Positions 1 to 9,298 of a stretch of DNA of 30,095 bases are shown here, one piece after another. The position numbers and the translations under genes were made by a program. Position 1 is the first letter of the stretch; each line of letters opens with the position of its first letter. Source of the stretch: Methylopumilus sp036745495 (lineage in GTDB: Bacteria; Pseudomonadota; Gammaproteobacteria; Burkholderiales; Methylophilaceae); NCBI GenBank assembly GCA_036745495.1, contig DAIOGA010000009.1, positions 1-30,095 on the forward strand, in the 5' to 3' direction. The notes beneath the pieces were generated by a model, which saw nothing but the letters and a program-made list of their open reading frames with translations, did not search any database and was not told the DNA's origin.

Positions 1-451
1 CACGATCACCCACGCGGTACTGTGTCTTTGTTTCCTCTTCGAACTCGTGGCCGTTATATGAGAAGAGCGTCATGAAGCCCTCTTGAACCCTTTGGTAGTT
101 ATCGCTTTGTGAGCAGCGCTCCACGTCACGCGGCTGATTGGTGTCATCGTTCTGTATGCGGTCACCGACGACGGCACCCACCGCAGCACCGACCGCACCG
201 GTTGCAACACGACCCTTGCCTTTACCTACTGTGCTGCCGAGTAAGCCACCCGCGACACCACCAATGATCGCACCCGCGACGCCCTTTTCTTTAGGGGGCG
301 CTACTTCGGTGGTCGTTTGGCATGAGGAAATCGGACGGTTGATTTCAATGTAACGTGGTGTGACCCGCTTGACCGTCGCCATGTCTGGGAAGTCGGCAGC
401 AGCAGCGGCCGTAGCAACAATGAGTAATAACAAAGAGTAAAACTTTTTCAC
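1..451 (-). CDS. Glycine-zipper 2TM-domain envelope protein, 3' end outside window
   Basis: The reverse strand reads from a GTG at 449-451 (MKKFYSLLLLIVATAAAAADF...) through 150 codons to the window edge without a stop. Residues 1-20 form a signal peptide with an Ala-rich cleavage region. About residues 57-100 form a Gly/Ala-rich glycine zipper (AGAIIGGVAGGLLGSTVGKG, then ATGAVGAAVGAVVGDRI), as in 17-kDa-surface-antigen/2TM proteins that insert in the outer membrane or periplasm. The C-terminal part (about 110-150) has one Cys and a charged tail. GTG is chosen because the frame reaches a stop about 16 codons upstream without any ATG, and GGGA lies about 9 bases before it. The gene is visibly more GC-rich than the rest of the window. 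No specific function can be assigned. It is divergent from the porin at 559. Confidence 0.8.
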   Translation of the reverse strand, partial: MKKFYSLLLLIVATAAAAADFPDMATVKRVTPRYIEINRPISSCQTTTEVAPPKEKGVAGAIIGGVAGGLLGSTVGKGKGRVATGAVGAAVGAVVGDRIQNDDTNQPRDVERCSQSDNYQRVQEGFMTLFSYNGHEFEEETKTQYRVGDR

Positions 452-558
452 GGCGATTTTCCCAGATAGTTTAAAAGTAAAGGTAACGAATTAAGTTAGA
501 ATGCTATTCTAAATGTTTATGCTTTACGAACTCAATTCCTTAAAAAAATATTTTATCC
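452..558. promoter_or_regulatory. Divergent intergenic region with a 7-bp inverted repeat
   Basis: This 107-base spacer separates the divergent glycine-zipper gene (start 451) and OprB-like porin (start 559), so both promoters should lie here. It holds a dyad at 496-512, TTAGAAT-GCT-ATTCTAA, with perfect 7-base arms and a 3-base centre. This is a plausible homodimer operator. No convincing sigma-70 hexamers stand out and the regulator is unknown. The Shine-Dalgarno sequence for the porin is weak. Confidence 0.4.
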
Positions 559-1911
559 ATGAAATATAAGTTCTTTACGATCAAGGTAATGTTATTCGCG
601 ATGTGCTTTGTAAAAAGTGCCTTTGCAGTATCAATCGTCGCAAATGATTACGATCTATTTCCGACTCATACTGAAACCGAAACGTGGAATGCGCACATTC
701 AATCCACTTACATTACGACCACAAAGGACCATTTTGATGATCCCTATCGAGGTGAGAATAGCCTCCTTAATAAAGGCGATATTTCAAGATCTTATTCTGG
801 CACGGTCACAGGTTACTTAGGTGTTCACCTTTGGCAAGGCGCTGAATACTATGTCAATCCCGAGGCGTTTATAGGTATCCCCTTTTCTGGACTAAAGGGC
901 ATGTCGGGAATCCCCAATGGCGAACTGCAAAAGGGCACCGAGATTCCTGCCATTTACTACTTAGCAAGGTCCTATATCAGACAAACGGTTAATCTGGGAG
1001 GTGAGGCGGTGCACCTTCATGATGGCGCCAATCAGCTCTCAACGAATGTCACAAGTGAAAGAATCCAACTTACTTACGGTGTCTTTTCGTTACTCGATTA
1101 TTTTGATAACAATACGATCAGCCATGACCCCAGGACACAATTTCTTAATTGGAGCATTATGACAGCGGGCGCCTATGACTATGCGGCGGACTCAAGAGGC
1201 TACACCTATGGTGGCGTCATCGAGTACTTCAAAAATGAATGGACCCTAAGAGCGGCGCATGTCGCCATGCCTCGGGTGCCCAACCAAATCGACTTAGACA
1301 ATAGCCTAACGCATGATTATGGCGATCAGGTTGAAATTACCCACGATCAAAAATTTTATGATCAGCCCGGGAAAATTCGCTTTCTAGTGTTTAGAAATCA
1401 TGGGTTTATGGGTAGCTATAAAGATACCTTGTCTCAAATAGGTACCCCCGATTTGTTGAGTGTGAGACGAAGCGGAACCAATAAAGTAGGCTACGTGATC
1501 AACGGAGAACAAACCATTACCGATCATTTAGGCGCCTTTTTGAGGTGGAGTTGGAACGATGGTAAGTCCGAAACGGAAGCGTTTACCGATATCAGCCATT
1601 CTTTATCAGGTGGTCTAGTTTTAAAAGGCTCATTATGGCAAAGAGAGAATGATGCAATTGGATTGGGTTTTGCCATCAACGGCATTAATGAATCTGAAAT
1701 CCAGTATTTAAAAAGAGGCGGGCTCACGCCCTTCTTAGGGGATGGCACGATGAATTACAATACAGAACAAATTCTAGAACTTTACTACTCAGCTCATTTA
1801 TTTAAAGGCGCCTTTGCGACACTCGATTATCAGCATATGAATAATCCAGGGTACAACCAAGATCGGGGCCCTGTGGATTTTATTAGTCTAAGATTGCACT
1901 ACGAATTATAA
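559..1911 (+). CDS. OprB-like carbohydrate-selective porin
   Basis: This is a 450-residue outer-membrane beta-barrel protein. Residues 1-23 are a signal peptide (MKYKFFTIKVMLFAMCFVKSAFA). The mature protein alternates short amphipathic strands rich in Tyr, Trp and Gly with polar turns and ends in ...ISLRLHYEL. Family features include the N-terminal WNAHIQSTYITTTKDHF stretch, the middle segment AHVAMPRVPNQIDLD with a following YGDQVE, and the length, which matches OprB proteins of about 420-460 residues. OprB porins carry monosaccharides and related small solutes into the periplasm; the substrate here is not predictable. The gene is monocistronic and convergent with the efflux operon, leaving one base between the stop codons. 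No terminator is visible at the junction. Confidence 0.82.
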   Translation: MKYKFFTIKVMLFAMCFVKSAFAVSIVANDYDLFPTHTETETWNAHIQSTYITTTKDHFDDPYRGENSLLNKGDISRSYSGTVTGYLGVHLWQGAEYYVNPEAFIGIPFSGLKGMSGIPNGELQKGTEIPAIYYLARSYIRQTVNLGGEAVHLHDGANQLSTNVTSERIQLTYGVFSLLDYFDNNTISHDPRTQFLNWSIMTAGAYDYAADSRGYTYGGVIEYFKNEWTLRAAHVAMPRVPNQIDLDNSLTHDYGDQVEITHDQKFYDQPGKIRFLVFRNHGFMGSYKDTLSQIGTPDLLSVRRSGTNKVGYVINGEQTITDHLGAFLRWSWNDGKSETEAFTDISHSLSGGLVLKGSLWQRENDAIGLGFAINGINESEIQYLKRGGLTPFLGDGTMNYNTEQILELYYSAHLFKGAFATLDYQHMNNPGYNQDRGPVDFISLRLHYEL

Positions 1912-1912
1912 G

Positions 1913-3340
1913 TTATTGCTTATAAACCTCGGCATGAAGCTCGGACCAGCCTCCACCTAAAGCCTGGTAGAGGGCTGCTGTATCACCTAAATAGATAGAG
2001 TAAGTTTGGAGCGTAGTATTCTTCGCTTGTAAATAACTTTGCTTAGCAGTAAGTAAGCCCACTTCAGAAATATAGCCTTTATTAAATTGTGTTTCAGCTT
2101 GCTCATAAGCGCGTAAATTTATCGCTTCATTCTTTTGTGCAATCTCATAACTTTCACGATCATTTTCTAACGCATAAAGTGTGTCGGCTACATTTTGAAA
2201 TGCAGTGAGTACCGTGTATTTATACTGGGCTACGGCTGACTCATATGAGGCCTCTGCGGATCGTTTACGCGCTAGAAGCGTTCCACCAGAAAAAATAGTT
2301 TGGCTTGCATTACCCGCAAGCGCCCAAATCGCGTTCCCCCCTTTGGATAAGTCACCGAATTTCGAGGCGGCCGACCCACCGAGCCCTGTGATAGAAATCT
2401 GTGGCAGCATATTGGCTATCGCGTAACCAATTTGTGCATTGCTGGCCCTCATCATTTCTTCAGCAACTTTAATATCAGGCCTATGGCTTACAAGTTGAGA
2501 CGGCAAAGTATTTGGAAGTGACGGAGGCGTATGAATATCTTTGATATTGGATACGGATAGTATTTCATCAGGTAATTTTCCGCATAGAAGATTCAGTAAA
2601 TCGAGTGTTTGTTCGTGCGTCTTTTTAAGTAAAGGAATCTGGCTTAAGGATTGCTGATATAGCGACTCTTGCCCTGCTAGGTCAATGTCGTTGGCATAGC
2701 CTGTCTGCATCATGCGCTTAGCGTGTTCAAGTTGTAGCCGACTCGCTTCAGTCGACTCCTCTAGGAATTTAATCTCTTCCCTCAATGACGCCTCTTGAAT
2801 GGCTGCGGTCACAACGTTATTAACGATGGTTATTTTTAATGCATCAAGACTATATTTTTGTGCATTCGCCAACGACTTTAAAGATTCAACTTGGCGTTGA
2901 TTTGCGCCAAAGATATCCGGTGTATAGCCAATATTTAATTCAGCAATGTGAAGGCTATATAAAGTCGCAGACCCACTCGCATTCGGGGACAAGCTATTAC
3001 CCACCGATTGACGACTGGAGTTGAGATTAGCCCCTATGGTTGGAAAAAAGAAACCTTGTTGCGCAATGACATTTTGCTTTGCGGCATTTAAATTCGCACT
3101 CGCCGCTTCTATCGTAGGATTATTTTTGAGTGCGAGATCGACGAGCGCATTAATCTCTTCGGATTCATAAGCCTTCCACCACGCGGCCTCAATCTCTTTA
3201 TTTTCCGGAGTATCAGGCACTTCATTTCTTTTGAAGGATAGGGGATTCGTCGTCACCAGCTTTACAAAATCAGGGCCTACGCTGCAGCTTGCCACGCAAA
3301 GGAGCAACAGACTTAAATAAATTTTTTTATAAAATCTCAT
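1913..3340 (-). CDS. RND efflux outer-membrane factor lipoprotein (NodT/CzcC type)
   Basis: This 475-residue TolC-fold channel closes a tripartite RND pump at the outer membrane. A lipoprotein signal ends in VASC with Cys19 as the lipidated residue, followed by the usual SVGPDF start of NodT-type factors. Two OEP repeats follow (about 55-240 and 265-460). They show PTIEAASANLNAAKQNVIAQ, SHRPDIKVAEEMM, GYAIANMLPQISITG, and the final FNKGYISEVGLLTAKQSYLQ helix. It is the last gene of the minus-strand operon, and its start overlaps the permease stop by 14 bases, implying translational coupling. CzcC/CusC/NodT members cannot be told apart by substrate from sequence alone. Confidence 0.93.
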   Translation of the reverse strand: MRFYKKIYLSLLLLCVASCSVGPDFVKLVTTNPLSFKRNEVPDTPENKEIEAAWWKAYESEEINALVDLALKNNPTIEAASANLNAAKQNVIAQQGFFFPTIGANLNSSRQSVGNSLSPNASGSATLYSLHIAELNIGYTPDIFGANQRQVESLKSLANAQKYSLDALKITIVNNVVTAAIQEASLREEIKFLEESTEASRLQLEHAKRMMQTGYANDIDLAGQESLYQQSLSQIPLLKKTHEQTLDLLNLLCGKLPDEILSVSNIKDIHTPPSLPNTLPSQLVSHRPDIKVAEEMMRASNAQIGYAIANMLPQISITGLGGSAASKFGDLSKGGNAIWALAGNASQTIFSGGTLLARKRSAEASYESAVAQYKYTVLTAFQNVADTLYALENDRESYEIAQKNEAINLRAYEQAETQFNKGYISEVGLLTAKQSYLQAKNTTLQTYSIYLGDTAALYQALGGGWSELHAEVYKQ

Positions 3341-6300
3341 GCGGCTCTTCAGGTTCTATACCCAATTTTTTGGGTTTGATACGTTTTAGAATTTCAAAAT
3401 TAAGTGTTGGCACGATGAGTAAAAGTAAAATGGGGCCGATGAGCATACCCCCTACCACGACGGTGGCTAAGGGCCTTTGCACCTGGCTACCGATGCCGTG
3501 AGAGATAGCCGCTGGAAATAAGCCAATACATGCTGAGAGGGCGGTCATCATGAGAGGTCGCATACGATGTTCGTGTGCTTCAATAATCGCTTCCTTCACG
3601 CTTTTCCCTGCCTCAACAAGTTCACGATAGTAGGTTTGAATAAGAATGCCGTTCATGACAGACACCCCTAAGAGCGAGATGAATCCTATGATGGCTGAAA
3701 TACTTAGGGTTTGGCCGCTTATAAATAAAGCAAAGATCCCACCTAATACCGCAAAGGGTACGCCTGCGAGCGATAGAAGAGAAAACATTAGGCTATTAAA
3801 TAGAGCATAAAGAAGTGCTAAGATGAGTAAGATGGCAACAGGAACAATCAGCGCTAAGCGGGTTTTAGCGGCCTGTAACTCTTCAAACTCGCCTGCATAA
3901 ATAATACGATAGCCATCTGGTAATTTAATTTGCTCACCAATTTTTTGTTGAATTTCTGAGACGGTACTTCCTAAGTCACGTCCACGCGTACTAAATTTGA
4001 TAGGAATGAAGCGTTCATTTTTTTCATGGTAAATATAGGTCGCCCCCGTATCCATAGAAATAGTCGCAATATCTCCTAGGGGGATGAAGGCAGAATTGCC
4101 ATTGGAAGTGGTATACCCTACCTTAAGGTTTTTAATCGATTCGATATCTGTCCGGTCTTCTTTTTTAAGTCGAATACTTAATCCGAATTGTCGGTCCCCT
4201 TCTAGAACTGTCGTAGCGGTGGTACCGCCCAATGCAGATTGAATGACGGTATTAATATCACCTGTATTGAGTCCATAACGGGATGCCTTGTCACGATCAA
4301 TATTAATATTGAGATTAGGTTGTCCAAGGGTATTAAATATACCCAAATCACTCACCCCTTTAATATTAGACATCACATGCTTTACTTGGGATGCGAGGCT
4401 TTCCAAAGTCTGAAGGTCGGGCCCGATAATTTTGACTGAGTTTGCTCCCTTGACGCCCGAGAGACCTTCTTCCACGTTGTCTTGAATGTATTGAGAGAAA
4501 TTCGTGGTGACACCAGGAAATTCGGTTTTGAACTTGTCTTCAAGTTCAGCGACCAATTTTTCTTTAGTCACCCCTTGAGGCCATTCATCAAAGGGCTTCA
4601 GGGGCGCAAATAATTCCACATTATTAAATCCAGAGGCGTCACTCCCGTCATCAGGTCTGCCGTGTTGAGATACGACCGTAATGACCTCAGGATAGCTTTT
4701 AATAATTTCTCTCATACGGTTCACATTCTGGGTGCCTGCATCCAATGATATGGTGGGGGGCATTGAGGCCCTCACCCATAGATTACCTTCTTCGAGCGCA
4801 GGTAAAAATTCGCTACCGAGTTGTTTAATCATCACCCCTCCAAGTAGCAGCAGGACGCCACCGATGATTAAAGTGAGTCTAGTATTTTTCATCACCCAAT
4901 CAAGGAGTGGGGTATAAATATTTCGAATGGTTTCAACAATTTTGGTTTCGTGTTCTTTTACATCTTTAGGTAGGAGTAAACTTGCTATCGCAGGCGTGAT
5001 GCTAAAGGTTGCGATGAGGGCGCCAATGAGCGCATACCCATAGGTTCTTGCCATAGGGCTAAAGATTTGACCCTCAACGCCTTGCATCGTGAAGAGAGGC
5101 ACGAAGGCTGCAATAGTAATCGCCGTTGAGAAGATGACTGAGTTATCAACCTGGATGGCACTAAGATAAATCATTCTGAGGCGGGTGCTCCAGCCCATGG
5201 ATGGGTTGGTGTGTGAACCGTCGTAGGAGGTCCAAGGAACATTTTTTACACCCTGTAAAAGTTTTCTTTGGTGCTCAAAGGGCTGTTGTAAATTTCTAAA
5301 TACATTTTCTATAAGGATCACGGCCGAATCGACAATGATCCCAAAATCAACTGCCCCGAGAGATAATAGATTTGCAGATTCGCCAGTCAGGGTTAAAAGA
5401 ATAATGCTAAAGAAGAGTGCAAAAGGAATATTTACGCTCACAATCACTGCACTTCTTAAGTCGCCTAAAAAGATCCATTGAATTAAAAATACTAATAAAC
5501 AACCAAAAATAAGGTTATGAATGACGGTGTGTGTTGTGACATTCACTAGGACTGAGCGATCATAATAAGGCTCGAGTTTAACGTCTTTAGGGAGTGTGCC
5601 ATCGGTATTAATTTTATTAATCGCTTCACGCGCTACCTTGACCACCTCATTGGTGTGAAGGGTTCGATTCATGATCACTACGCCGGTGACAACATCTTTC
5701 TGATTATCTCGACCTGCTTCGCCAAGCCTTGGCACAAAGCCTTCTGAGACATCAGCGACGTCTTTAACGGTGACTGGGAGACCTTTACGTTGGGTTAACA
5801 CGATTTTACCGATGTCATCTAAATTCTTGATCACACCCACACCTCGAATATTGACTGACTGATCGCCTACGCTAACCGTTCTGCCGCCGACATTTACATT
5901 GGCATTTGAAATCGCGCTGAGCAGTTGCTGCAGGGTGATACCGTAGCCCTCTAACTTTTTAGGATCCGCTTCCACATGATATTCTTTGGTGGTTCCGCCC
6001 CAAGTAATGACTTGCACAATGCCAGGTACAGTGAGTAAGCGTCTTGTGATCACCCAATCTTGAAGGGCCCTAAGATCAGTTAAGCTATAAGAAGGAGGAG
6101 CTTTAATTTGATATCTAAAAATTTCGCCCACCAAACTCGATGCCTGGATTTGAGGCAATACACCATTGGGTAAATTCACATTTTGCGAAAGATTATTTGC
6201 GACTTGTGTGAGCGCAAAATAATAATCCACGTTGTATTTAAAAGTAATACGAACAAAAGAGAGACCATAAAAAGAAGTTGATCGAATATTATCGACACCC

Positions 6301-6530
6301 GGCGTCGTCGCTAATCCGATTTCTAGAGGTCTTGTATAGTAGCGCTCCATTTCCTCGGCAGATAAACCTGATGATTGGGCGGTGACTTCCAAAATGACTG
6401 GCGCGGGGTTGGGGTAAGCTTCAATATTGAGTTCATAAAAAGCGAATAAACCCACAACAATAAATCCTAAAAGACCTAACATCACCATAGGCCTTCTGGT
6501 CAGTACAAAAAATAAAATAGACTTAAACAT
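3327..6530 (-). CDS. HME-type (CzcA/CusA family) RND permease
   Basis: This 1067-residue proton-driven inner-membrane pump has the RND plan of one TM helix, a large periplasmic loop, five more TMs, and then a repeat. TM4 carries AVDFGIIVDSAVILIEN, giving Asp395, Asp401 and Glu408 with the same spacing as the proton-relay acids of CzcA (D402, D408, E415). It does not resemble the AIGAMVD form of Cu/Ag pumps. Other family marks are EFLPALEEGNLWVRASMPP, VVSQHGRPDDG, FSQYIQDNVEEGLSGVKGAN and the C-terminal VMNGILIQTYYRELVEAG. A basic/aromatic insertion (about 418-450) follows TM4. The gene lies 27 bases after the adaptor and overlaps the outer-membrane factor. The metal or other cation is not resolved; a divalent or non-copper substrate fits the motif better. 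Confidence 0.93.
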   Translation of the reverse strand: MFKSILFFVLTRRPMVMLGLLGFIVVGLFAFYELNIEAYPNPAPVILEVTAQSSGLSAEEMERYYTRPLEIGLATTPGVDNIRSTSFYGLSFVRITFKYNVDYYFALTQVANNLSQNVNLPNGVLPQIQASSLVGEIFRYQIKAPPSYSLTDLRALQDWVITRRLLTVPGIVQVITWGGTTKEYHVEADPKKLEGYGITLQQLLSAISNANVNVGGRTVSVGDQSVNIRGVGVIKNLDDIGKIVLTQRKGLPVTVKDVADVSEGFVPRLGEAGRDNQKDVVTGVVIMNRTLHTNEVVKVAREAINKINTDGTLPKDVKLEPYYDRSVLVNVTTHTVIHNLIFGCLLVFLIQWIFLGDLRSAVIVSVNIPFALFFSIILLTLTGESANLLSLGAVDFGIIVDSAVILIENVFRNLQQPFEHQRKLLQGVKNVPWTSYDGSHTNPSMGWSTRLRMIYLSAIQVDNSVIFSTAITIAAFVPLFTMQGVEGQIFSPMARTYGYALIGALIATFSITPAIASLLLPKDVKEHETKIVETIRNIYTPLLDWVMKNTRLTLIIGGVLLLLGGVMIKQLGSEFLPALEEGNLWVRASMPPTISLDAGTQNVNRMREIIKSYPEVITVVSQHGRPDDGSDASGFNNVELFAPLKPFDEWPQGVTKEKLVAELEDKFKTEFPGVTTNFSQYIQDNVEEGLSGVKGANSVKIIGPDLQTLESLASQVKHVMSNIKGVSDLGIFNTLGQPNLNINIDRDKASRYGLNTGDINTVIQSALGGTTATTVLEGDRQFGLSIRLKKEDRTDIESIKNLKVGYTTSNGNSAFIPLGDIATISMDTGATYIYHEKNERFIPIKFSTRGRDLGSTVSEIQQKIGEQIKLPDGYRIIYAGEFEELQAAKTRLALIVPVAILLILALLYALFNSLMFSLLSLAGVPFAVLGGIFALFISGQTLSISAIIGFISLLGVSVMNGILIQTYYRELVEAGKSVKEAIIEAHEHRMRPLMMTALSACIGLFPAAISHGIGSQVQRPLATVVVGGMLIGPILLLLIVPTLNFEILKRIKPKKLGIEPEEPHEIL

Positions 6531-6557
6531 AATTTATGAGATTGTCCTCATAGCCTG

Positions 6558-7748
6558 CTAGTGCATCGTCGCGTAGAGGTTACTTAAAAATAGGCCTTTA
6601 TCACGTGCGATGACCTCCCCTTCATTTAAGCCTTCAATAATTTGAATGTAATTATTTTGAGTTATACCTATTTTAACTGTGCGTCTTTTAAAAGTTTTTT
6701 GGTCTGAGGTTACCCAAACGCTATAGCTACTATTATTTTCTCTTGCAATGGCTTTTGTCGGAACGGCGACTGAATGAATAGGTTCACCCAAAGTAATTGT
6801 GAAGTTAGCCAACATTTGAGCTTTTAATTCATGTTTAGGATCATTGATATTTGCTCTAATCGCGATACGATGTGTGTCGGAATCGACCGCATCGGCGATA
6901 TAACTGATGTTTCCTTGAAAGGATTTATTCTGATAGGCTTGTGTTGTGACTTCAACATTTTGTCCCACGTGATACAAAGCAGTTTCAGATTCAGGCACAC
7001 TTGCAATCATCCAAAGCTGGGTAGTGTTAGAAACAACGACCGGTGCCGGCGCATTACCGGGTTGAACTAAAACACCAGGCGCCGCAGATCGAGATACAAT
7101 TTTTCCATCAATCGGACTTTTGACAGGCATTTCAATATCAATTTTTTTGCTAGCAAGTAATTTGGCAATGTCTTCATCTTTTAGTCCAAAAAGCCTCATC
7201 GATTTTAAAGCGGCAAGATAGTTTGCTTTAGCGGTTTGTTGGTCTGATGTGTTTTGTTCTAATTCTTTAAGCGATACGGTTTTGGTGGTGTAAAGGTCTT
7301 GCGCTCTCGCTAATGTTTCATTCGCTAATTTAAGAATACCTGCAGTCGATATTAAATTTGAAGAAGCTTGCGCCAAATCGGGAATTTCTACAGTAAAAAG
7401 CGGTTGCCCGGCTTTAACTTGATCACCAGCTTTCACATAGATATTTTTTATTTTACCTTGATAGGGCGAAAAAACAGACACGGTATGATCTTGGTTAAAA
7501 TCAATCATGCCTACTTCTTGGCGTTTTTGTTCGAACGCCTGAGAACCGACTGGTCCAATATCCAAATCCTTTAATTGATTGTCTTGAACCTTAATTAGGT
7601 CATCATCTTGAGTAGTTTTTTGAGGCGCTTCATTTTCTTTGGCTTTATTATTTTTTGAAGCGCTCATGAAGCCAAAAGCTAGAAATCCTGTAATGATAAT
7701 CGCGAGGAGTAAAGAGAGGATCTTTTTTGAGTTTTGGGATGGATTCAT
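6558..7748 (-). CDS. RND periplasmic adaptor (CzcB/CusB-like membrane fusion protein)
   Basis: This 396-residue adaptor would link the HME permease to its outer-membrane factor. It has an N-terminal membrane anchor or signal (about 9-29), a charged linker, and a first lipoyl half (FSPYQGKIKNIYVKAGDQVK, about 94-113). A short coiled-coil hairpin (about 128-190) precedes the second lipoyl half (KSPIDGKIVSRSAAPGVLVQ). Beta-barrel and membrane-proximal domains follow, with PTKAIARENNSSYSVWVTSD near the C-terminus. There is no His- or Met-rich N-terminal metal-binding segment such as CusB has. It is the first gene of the pump operon, 124 bases downstream of the sensor kinase stop. Its promoter region contains the tandem GATACAAATTTATACAA element described separately. 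Confidence 0.92.
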   Translation of the reverse strand: MNPSQNSKKILSLLLAIIITGFLAFGFMSASKNNKAKENEAPQKTTQDDDLIKVQDNQLKDLDIGPVGSQAFEQKRQEVGMIDFNQDHTVSVFSPYQGKIKNIYVKAGDQVKAGQPLFTVEIPDLAQASSNLISTAGILKLANETLARAQDLYTTKTVSLKELEQNTSDQQTAKANYLAALKSMRLFGLKDEDIAKLLASKKIDIEMPVKSPIDGKIVSRSAAPGVLVQPGNAPAPVVVSNTTQLWMIASVPESETALYHVGQNVEVTTQAYQNKSFQGNISYIADAVDSDTHRIAIRANINDPKHELKAQMLANFTITLGEPIHSVAVPTKAIARENNSSYSVWVTSDQKTFKRRTVKIGITQNNYIQIIEGLNEGEVIARDKGLFLSNLYATMH

Positions 7749-7796
7749 ACCAAGCTATTTTTTTAAAACTTTTGAGAAATTATGGTTGGGCATCAA

Positions 7797-7870
7797 GGCT
7801 TGTATCATAGCATAGTGCCCAGGGAGTAATATTTAGATTTTGTATAAATTTGTATCTAAAATTTGTAAGA
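7797..7870 (-). promoter_or_regulatory. Promoter and probable response-regulator operator of the HME-RND operon
   Basis: Read on the minus strand, this intergenic segment shows three ACAAA-containing boxes: CTTACAAAT (7869-7861), then GATACAAATTTATACAA (7856-7840), which itself holds two direct half-sites 10 bases apart. Downstream is a -10-like TATGAT (7809-7804) with no good -35, as expected of an activator-dependent promoter. The boxes would sit about 44-72 bases before the inferred transcription start. OmpR-family regulators commonly bind direct repeats of 10-11 bases. The gene for such a regulator is next door, so autoregulated control of the pump is the simplest reading. This is inferred from sequence only. 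Confidence 0.5.
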
Positions 7871-7872
7871 AT

Positions 7873-9291
7873 TTATTCATTTGTAATTAAATTGAAATAC
7901 ACATAAAAACGTGAACCCGGTTTTTCATTTCGGCTATCGATTTCAATCGTTGCATCGTGTAAATTGGCAATTTCTTTTACAATGGCGAGCCCTATACCAG
8001 CCCCTGACTCATTGCCTGCTTGGTTCACATTGTCACCACGATAAAAGCGCTCGAATACATTGGGCTGATCATCTTTAGGAATGCCCTTACCTGTGTCCTC
8101 CACGATTAAACAGATCTTGTTATTTTTATTTTCAACAGACACATTGACCTTACCCGAACTCGGTGTGTATTTAATCGCGTTCTCAATGAGGTTATGAATC
8201 AGGTCGTACAGTTTTTTTTCATCGCCTTCAATCAGAGCTTCTTTTAAAGATCCTTCATACCCTAAATCAATTTTTTTAAGGTCAGCCAAAGGAAATAAAT
8301 CCTCCATCGTCTTTTTCGTTAAAGGTATCAAATCCATTTTTTGAAATTCAGAAGTGTGCGCCGCCTCAGGTTGAGTTTTAGATAAGGATAGCAACTGGTT
8401 AATGATATGAATGAGTCGCTTTGAACTCTGACTAATTTGTTCCAAACGACTATGTATCTCGTCTTTATTTTTTGTTTCTTGCGCTAATTCTATTTGCGCC
8501 AAAATACCCGCCAAGGGCGTTCTTAGTTGATGCGCCGCATCGTTCACAAAACGATTTTCAGATTTAATCGCGTTATCGAGCTCACGCATCAAATTATTAA
8601 GAGAGCTCACGAGGCGATCGACCTCTAAGGGCACGTTTTCGATATCAATAGGCTTTAAATCTCTATAGGAGCGTGAAATAATTTTTTCATTTAAATAAAG
8701 TATAGGGCTCAAGCCTTTTTTTACCGCAAAGCGGACAAGTATGAGTGCCGAGATGAGTAAGACTAATTGCGGGACCAGAATCCAAAAAATAATTTGCTGC
8801 TGAATGTATGTGCGCTGGTTTCTTGTTTCCGCAACCTGAATAAAGAACTGCTTCTTTTGATGATTCAGGGTGTGTTCGATTGGAATGGAGACCACCCTGA
8901 CACTTTCACCTTGGACGGTATCGAAGTAAACGTTAAAGTCGTTAGGGTCTGTGGGATCTATATCATCTTCTGCAGGACGATATGCTACTTCCGGATTACC
9001 AAATATAAGACGCCCTTGGTCATCTCGGATCGAATAAAACATCTTGTCATGAGGCTCGGTGAGTAAAAGTGAGATTGAATTTTCATCGATATCATTAAGT
9101 TTCTTTTCGCTCGATTTTTTAAAAATAAGGCCCACACTTTTTGCCGTCTCAGCCAAGTCACGGTCGAATGTTTCTTTTCTTAATGAGTCACCCTGATAGA
9201 ATAAAAAGCTTGAGTCCAAAGTGATGATGATCATCATCGGGATGAAAATCCATTGGACGATGAGCTTCTGGGTGGAGAGATTCTTTTTCAA
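7873..9291 (-). CDS. Sensor histidine kinase (TctE/QseC type)
   Basis: This 472-residue inner-membrane sensor has TM1 at about 12-32 and a periplasmic 2CSK-type sensor domain at about 33-165. TM2 lies at about 168-188, followed by a HAMP-like linker. The dimerisation domain carries the TctE-like H-box NDAAHQLRTPLAG with phospho-accepting His254. The ATPase domain has the N-box NLIENAIKYTP (Asn371), G1 DTGKGIP (about 399) and G2 GAGIGLAIVKEI (about 430). All catalytic boxes are intact. It starts 7 bases after the response-regulator stop and precedes the HME pump, so it probably senses the pump's substrate or envelope stress. The sensor domain is acidic (DDIDPTDPNDFN, about 109-120), which could bind cations, but this is speculative. 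Confidence 0.93.
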   Translation of the reverse strand: MKKNLSTQKLIVQWIFIPMMIIITLDSSFLFYQGDSLRKETFDRDLAETAKSVGLIFKKSSEKKLNDIDENSISLLLTEPHDKMFYSIRDDQGRLIFGNPEVAYRPAEDDIDPTDPNDFNVYFDTVQGESVRVVSIPIEHTLNHQKKQFFIQVAETRNQRTYIQQQIIFWILVPQLVLLISALILVRFAVKKGLSPILYLNEKIISRSYRDLKPIDIENVPLEVDRLVSSLNNLMRELDNAIKSENRFVNDAAHQLRTPLAGILAQIELAQETKNKDEIHSRLEQISQSSKRLIHIINQLLSLSKTQPEAAHTSEFQKMDLIPLTKKTMEDLFPLADLKKIDLGYEGSLKEALIEGDEKKLYDLIHNLIENAIKYTPSSGKVNVSVENKNNKICLIVEDTGKGIPKDDQPNVFERFYRGDNVNQAGNESGAGIGLAIVKEIANLHDATIEIDSRNEKPGSRFYVYFNLITNE

Positions 9292-9298
9292 AGTTTTT

